Assembly: GCF_036670025.1 (NCBI RefSeq)
Contig: NZ_CP137640.1
Location: forward strand, 2,514,001-2,578,000
Direction of reading: 5' to 3'
Length of the DNA: 64,000 nt
Source of the DNA: Bacillus_BD oryzisoli
GTDB lineage: Bacteria > Bacillota > Bacilli > Bacillales > Cytobacillaceae
Both the position numbers and the translations under genes were made by a program. Below, piece by piece: positions 62,167 through 64,000 of this stretch. The notes below the pieces were generated by a model. The model was not told the origin of the DNA and did no database searches. It saw only the letters and a list, made by a program, of their open reading frames with translations. The first letter of the stretch is position 1, and every line of letters starts with the position of its first letter.

Positions 62167-63102
62167 TCACCTATGATATATTTTATTTTCCTTTTCTTGC
62201 TCATCTACAAATAAGCTTAGAAAAATATCAACAATATAGGGATCAAATTGGGTTTTTTTATTTTTTTTGATCTCGTTTAGCGCAAATTCTTGAGTAAGTT
62301 CATTTCTATAACTTCTTCGGGAAGTCATTGCATCAAATGTATCTGCTACAGCAACAATTCGTGCGACTAATGGAATTTGATTGCCTTTTAACCCCATTGG
62401 ATAACCTTTTCCATCGTATCTTTCGTGATGATATAAGACGATATCTAGAATGCCATTTTCCTTAAAACTCTCTACGTGCTGAATCATTTCATACCCAATG
62501 GTTGGGTGTCTTTTAATAATATCGAATTCGCTCTCTGTTAACTTCCCAGTTTTGGTTAATATATGTTCAGGAATACCTATCTTCCCTATATCGTGAAGTA
62601 ATCCTCCATCTTGAATGATATTACATAGGTCCTTTGGCAGTTTCATCTTTTCGGCAATTGCTACTGCATATCTCGCCACATTTTCAGAATGGTGTAAGGT
62701 ATAGGTATCTCTTGAATCCAAAGCATTGGAGAGAGCTTTTAATAAGGCAACATACTCTTTTCTAACCTTTTGAACATTTTTCATTAATCCAACTGAAATA
62801 AAAGTTATTAATAGGTAGGTAAAAAAGTATATGATAAAGGTTGCTATATTATGTGACGACGATTCAGGTATTAGAAAATACCTGCTTATCACCACTATTA
62901 CAGTAAGAAAAACGATTAACCAATTAGGACTGTTGTAGAATCCTATCCCTAAAAATACAGCTGAAAAAATATAGAGAATGTAAAAGTTACTATCATTATT
63001 CAGCATAAAATGGTTTAAAAGATTACTTAAAATTAAAAGAATAATAAAAGAATACCTAAAATAAACAGGATGATTTAGCCATTTTTGGAATGTATTAAAC
63101 AT
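62167..63102 (-). CDS. Membrane HD-GYP domain protein (c-di-GMP phosphodiesterase type)
   Basis: 311 residues. Four to five membrane helices (about 15-115) precede a complete HD-GYP domain: LHHSENVARYAVAIAEKMKLP, DGGLLHDIGKIGIPEHIL (the HD pair and GKIGIP), HPTIGYEMIQ, YHHERYDGKGYPMGLKG (HHE and GYP), ARIVAVADTFDAMTSRRSYR and a final TQFDPYIVDIF. It should hydrolyse cyclic di-GMP or a related signal at the membrane. No sensor domain outside the helices is evident. It stands alone and ends with a strong terminator. A very common Bacillus protein type. Confidence 0.94.
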   Translation of the reverse strand: MFNTFQKWLNHPVYFRYSFIILLILSNLLNHFMLNNDSNFYILYIFSAVFLGIGFYNSPNWLIVFLTVIVVISRYFLIPESSSHNIATFIIYFFTYLLITFISVGLMKNVQKVRKEYVALLKALSNALDSRDTYTLHHSENVARYAVAIAEKMKLPKDLCNIIQDGGLLHDIGKIGIPEHILTKTGKLTESEFDIIKRHPTIGYEMIQHVESFKENGILDIVLYHHERYDGKGYPMGLKGNQIPLVARIVAVADTFDAMTSRRSYRNELTQEFALNEIKKNKKTQFDPYIVDIFLSLFVDEQEKENKIYHR

Positions 63103-63504
63103 AGTGCCTCCAATTTATTTTGATTCTGCATAAATGGGGTTCCTCAAAAAAGGGGAATTATTAAGAATGTAACATTTTACACGTTAAAATGATTTTGTCA
63201 ATTATTTTACTCGTAGTAATTTTATCCTTAAATAAAAGGGGAATTTCCATTGTCAGAAAAGTAAAATATGGGAATAAAAGGACTTGTGTGAGTGAAAATA
63301 GAAACGGAGATAGATAAACTTGATACCAAAGAAACGAAAACCGTGATTTCTTATCTTGGACATCACGGTTTTTTGTTTTACTTAGGAAATTAAGAATGCT
63401 ATTAATGTTATTCCTTAGCACTGTTACTTTAAGTATAATTCTTCACAATTCACTTCAAATTTCTTACTAGGAAAAGGCAATCCCTTGTTTAAAAAAGTAG
63501 AGGA
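63103..63504. other. Intergenic region
   Basis: No gene. 63336..63378 holds AAAACCGTGAT TTCTTATCTTGG ACATCACGGTTTT with TTG, a terminator-like hairpin (plus direction best). Confidence 0.55.
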
Positions 63505-63975
63505 TTAATATTTCTTATTAGCTTTTAATTCAAAAAGGTACTGGAACCAATACAATAGAAATGCTTTAAAAAAGAAATAAAGGAAAAATTGAAAGTTATT
63601 AAATCGAACCATTGTATAATACTTAAGTTTTTTTCCAATATATGTAACTGGGTATGCAAAGAACGCATTTGTAATTCCGTTCAATAAAATAAACAATTTA
63701 AAATTACCATAAGCCCACTTTAGAAACCACAACGAGATGGCTAAAAATGGACCAATTTGAAAGGGTAACTCCCCAAATGAGAAGGATTTAGGTTTATTAA
63801 AGAAAACCCACCACCTTTGTTTTTTCCCATATCTTGCATGAAGCGTTTCTACGATAAAAATGAGGATGGATGCGGGAAGAAATCTTTTTATGTTGCGTGA
63901 TCCTATTAGGGGTAAGGTTAACCATGATATTAAAACCATAGCTATATTAAGAAATCTTTGAATGTTTATTGTCAC
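63505..63975 (-). CDS. Small integral membrane protein of unknown function
   Basis: 156 residues, start after AAAGGAATGCTGAAGCT. Four or five membrane segments (about 8-24, 29-42, 70-90, 97-115, 130-150), a Trp/Arg-rich loop (RYGKKQRWWVFFNKPKSFSFGELPFQ). Its C-terminal FFLYFFFKAFLLYWFQYLFE is like that of the protein at 3543..4022, and the mid part (KLFILLNGITNAFFAYPVTYIGKKLKYYTM) aligns with the same region there. Probably the same broad family; role unknown. A 55-base piece of this gene recurs at 61973. Confidence 0.75.
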   Translation of the reverse strand: MTINIQRFLNIAMVLISWLTLPLIGSRNIKRFLPASILIFIVETLHARYGKKQRWWVFFNKPKSFSFGELPFQIGPFLAISLWFLKWAYGNFKLFILLNGITNAFFAYPVTYIGKKLKYYTMVRFNNFQFFLYFFFKAFLLYWFQYLFELKANKKY

Positions 63976-64000
63976 AGCTTCAGCATTCCTTTCTTAAAGA

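Noticed and set aside
1..64000. CRISPR arrays, tRNA or rRNA genes
   Set aside because: No regularly spaced repeats and no cloverleaf or rRNA-like stretches were seen on either strand.

Overview
The window comes from a low-GC, spore-forming member of the Bacillaceae. Supporting signs are AAGGAGG-type ribosome binding sites, ywbE, a YjcZ-type sporulation micro-peptide, a YpdA-type bacillithiol disulfide reductase, DUF3231 and DUF2935 proteins, a cold-shock protein and a VanW protein. I cannot name the species. No tRNA, rRNA, CRISPR array or replication origin was seen. The region is accessory-rich and partly decaying: about fifteen coding sequences carry frameshifts, in-frame stops or truncations. 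They include two IS110-type and two or three IS200/IS605-type insertion relics and a family of short dispersed repeats, several of which end in terminator-like hairpins.

Layout. 1-4.5 kb: a duplicated hypothetical gene, GNAT and recombinase remnants, ywbE, a frameshifted IS110 element and a small membrane protein. 4.7-8.1 kb: a broken family-8 glycoside hydrolase, then a CsoR-type metal sensor with a MATE exporter. 8.2-11.5 kb: a chromate-resistance group (DUF1259 protein, ChrA, and ChrB split into two overlapping genes). 11.6-13.3 kb: an intact IS110-type element. 13.7-25 kb: FetB-like permease, broken tyrosine recombinase, repeat-rich protein, YjcZ peptide, DUF2935, AHSA1, cold-shock protein, VanW protein and a class A penicillin-binding protein. 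25-35 kb: cysteine hydrolase, M23 peptidase, broken ATP-dependent DNA ligase, M20 peptidase, a retropepsin-like protease with a small partner, a broken TnpB element, GNAT, and a high-GC AHSA1 gene that looks foreign.

35-42 kb: a SurA-like lipoprotein, membrane proteins, and a decayed block on the minus strand (response regulator, histidine kinase and ABC permease all broken, with the ABC ATPase intact). 42-55 kb is the most interesting part. It holds a secreted alpha/beta hydrolase, an ABC/FtsX exporter with a histidine-motif lipoprotein, a broken MFS exporter, a DJ-1/PfpI protein, a second histidine-motif protein and a CopC-like protein. Five promoters here share one architecture: a TGCGGT box whose first base lies exactly 27 nt upstream of the first base of the -10 hexamer, with further boxes repeated upstream every 20-22 bp. 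This points to a local regulon with an unidentified activator.

55-64 kb: ypdA, then a cobalamin riboswitch leading into nrdH-nrdI-nrdE-nrdF-dut. This suggests that the B12-independent class Ib ribonucleotide reductase is repressed when B12 is available. A TnpB relic, an HD-GYP phosphodiesterase and a membrane protein close the window.
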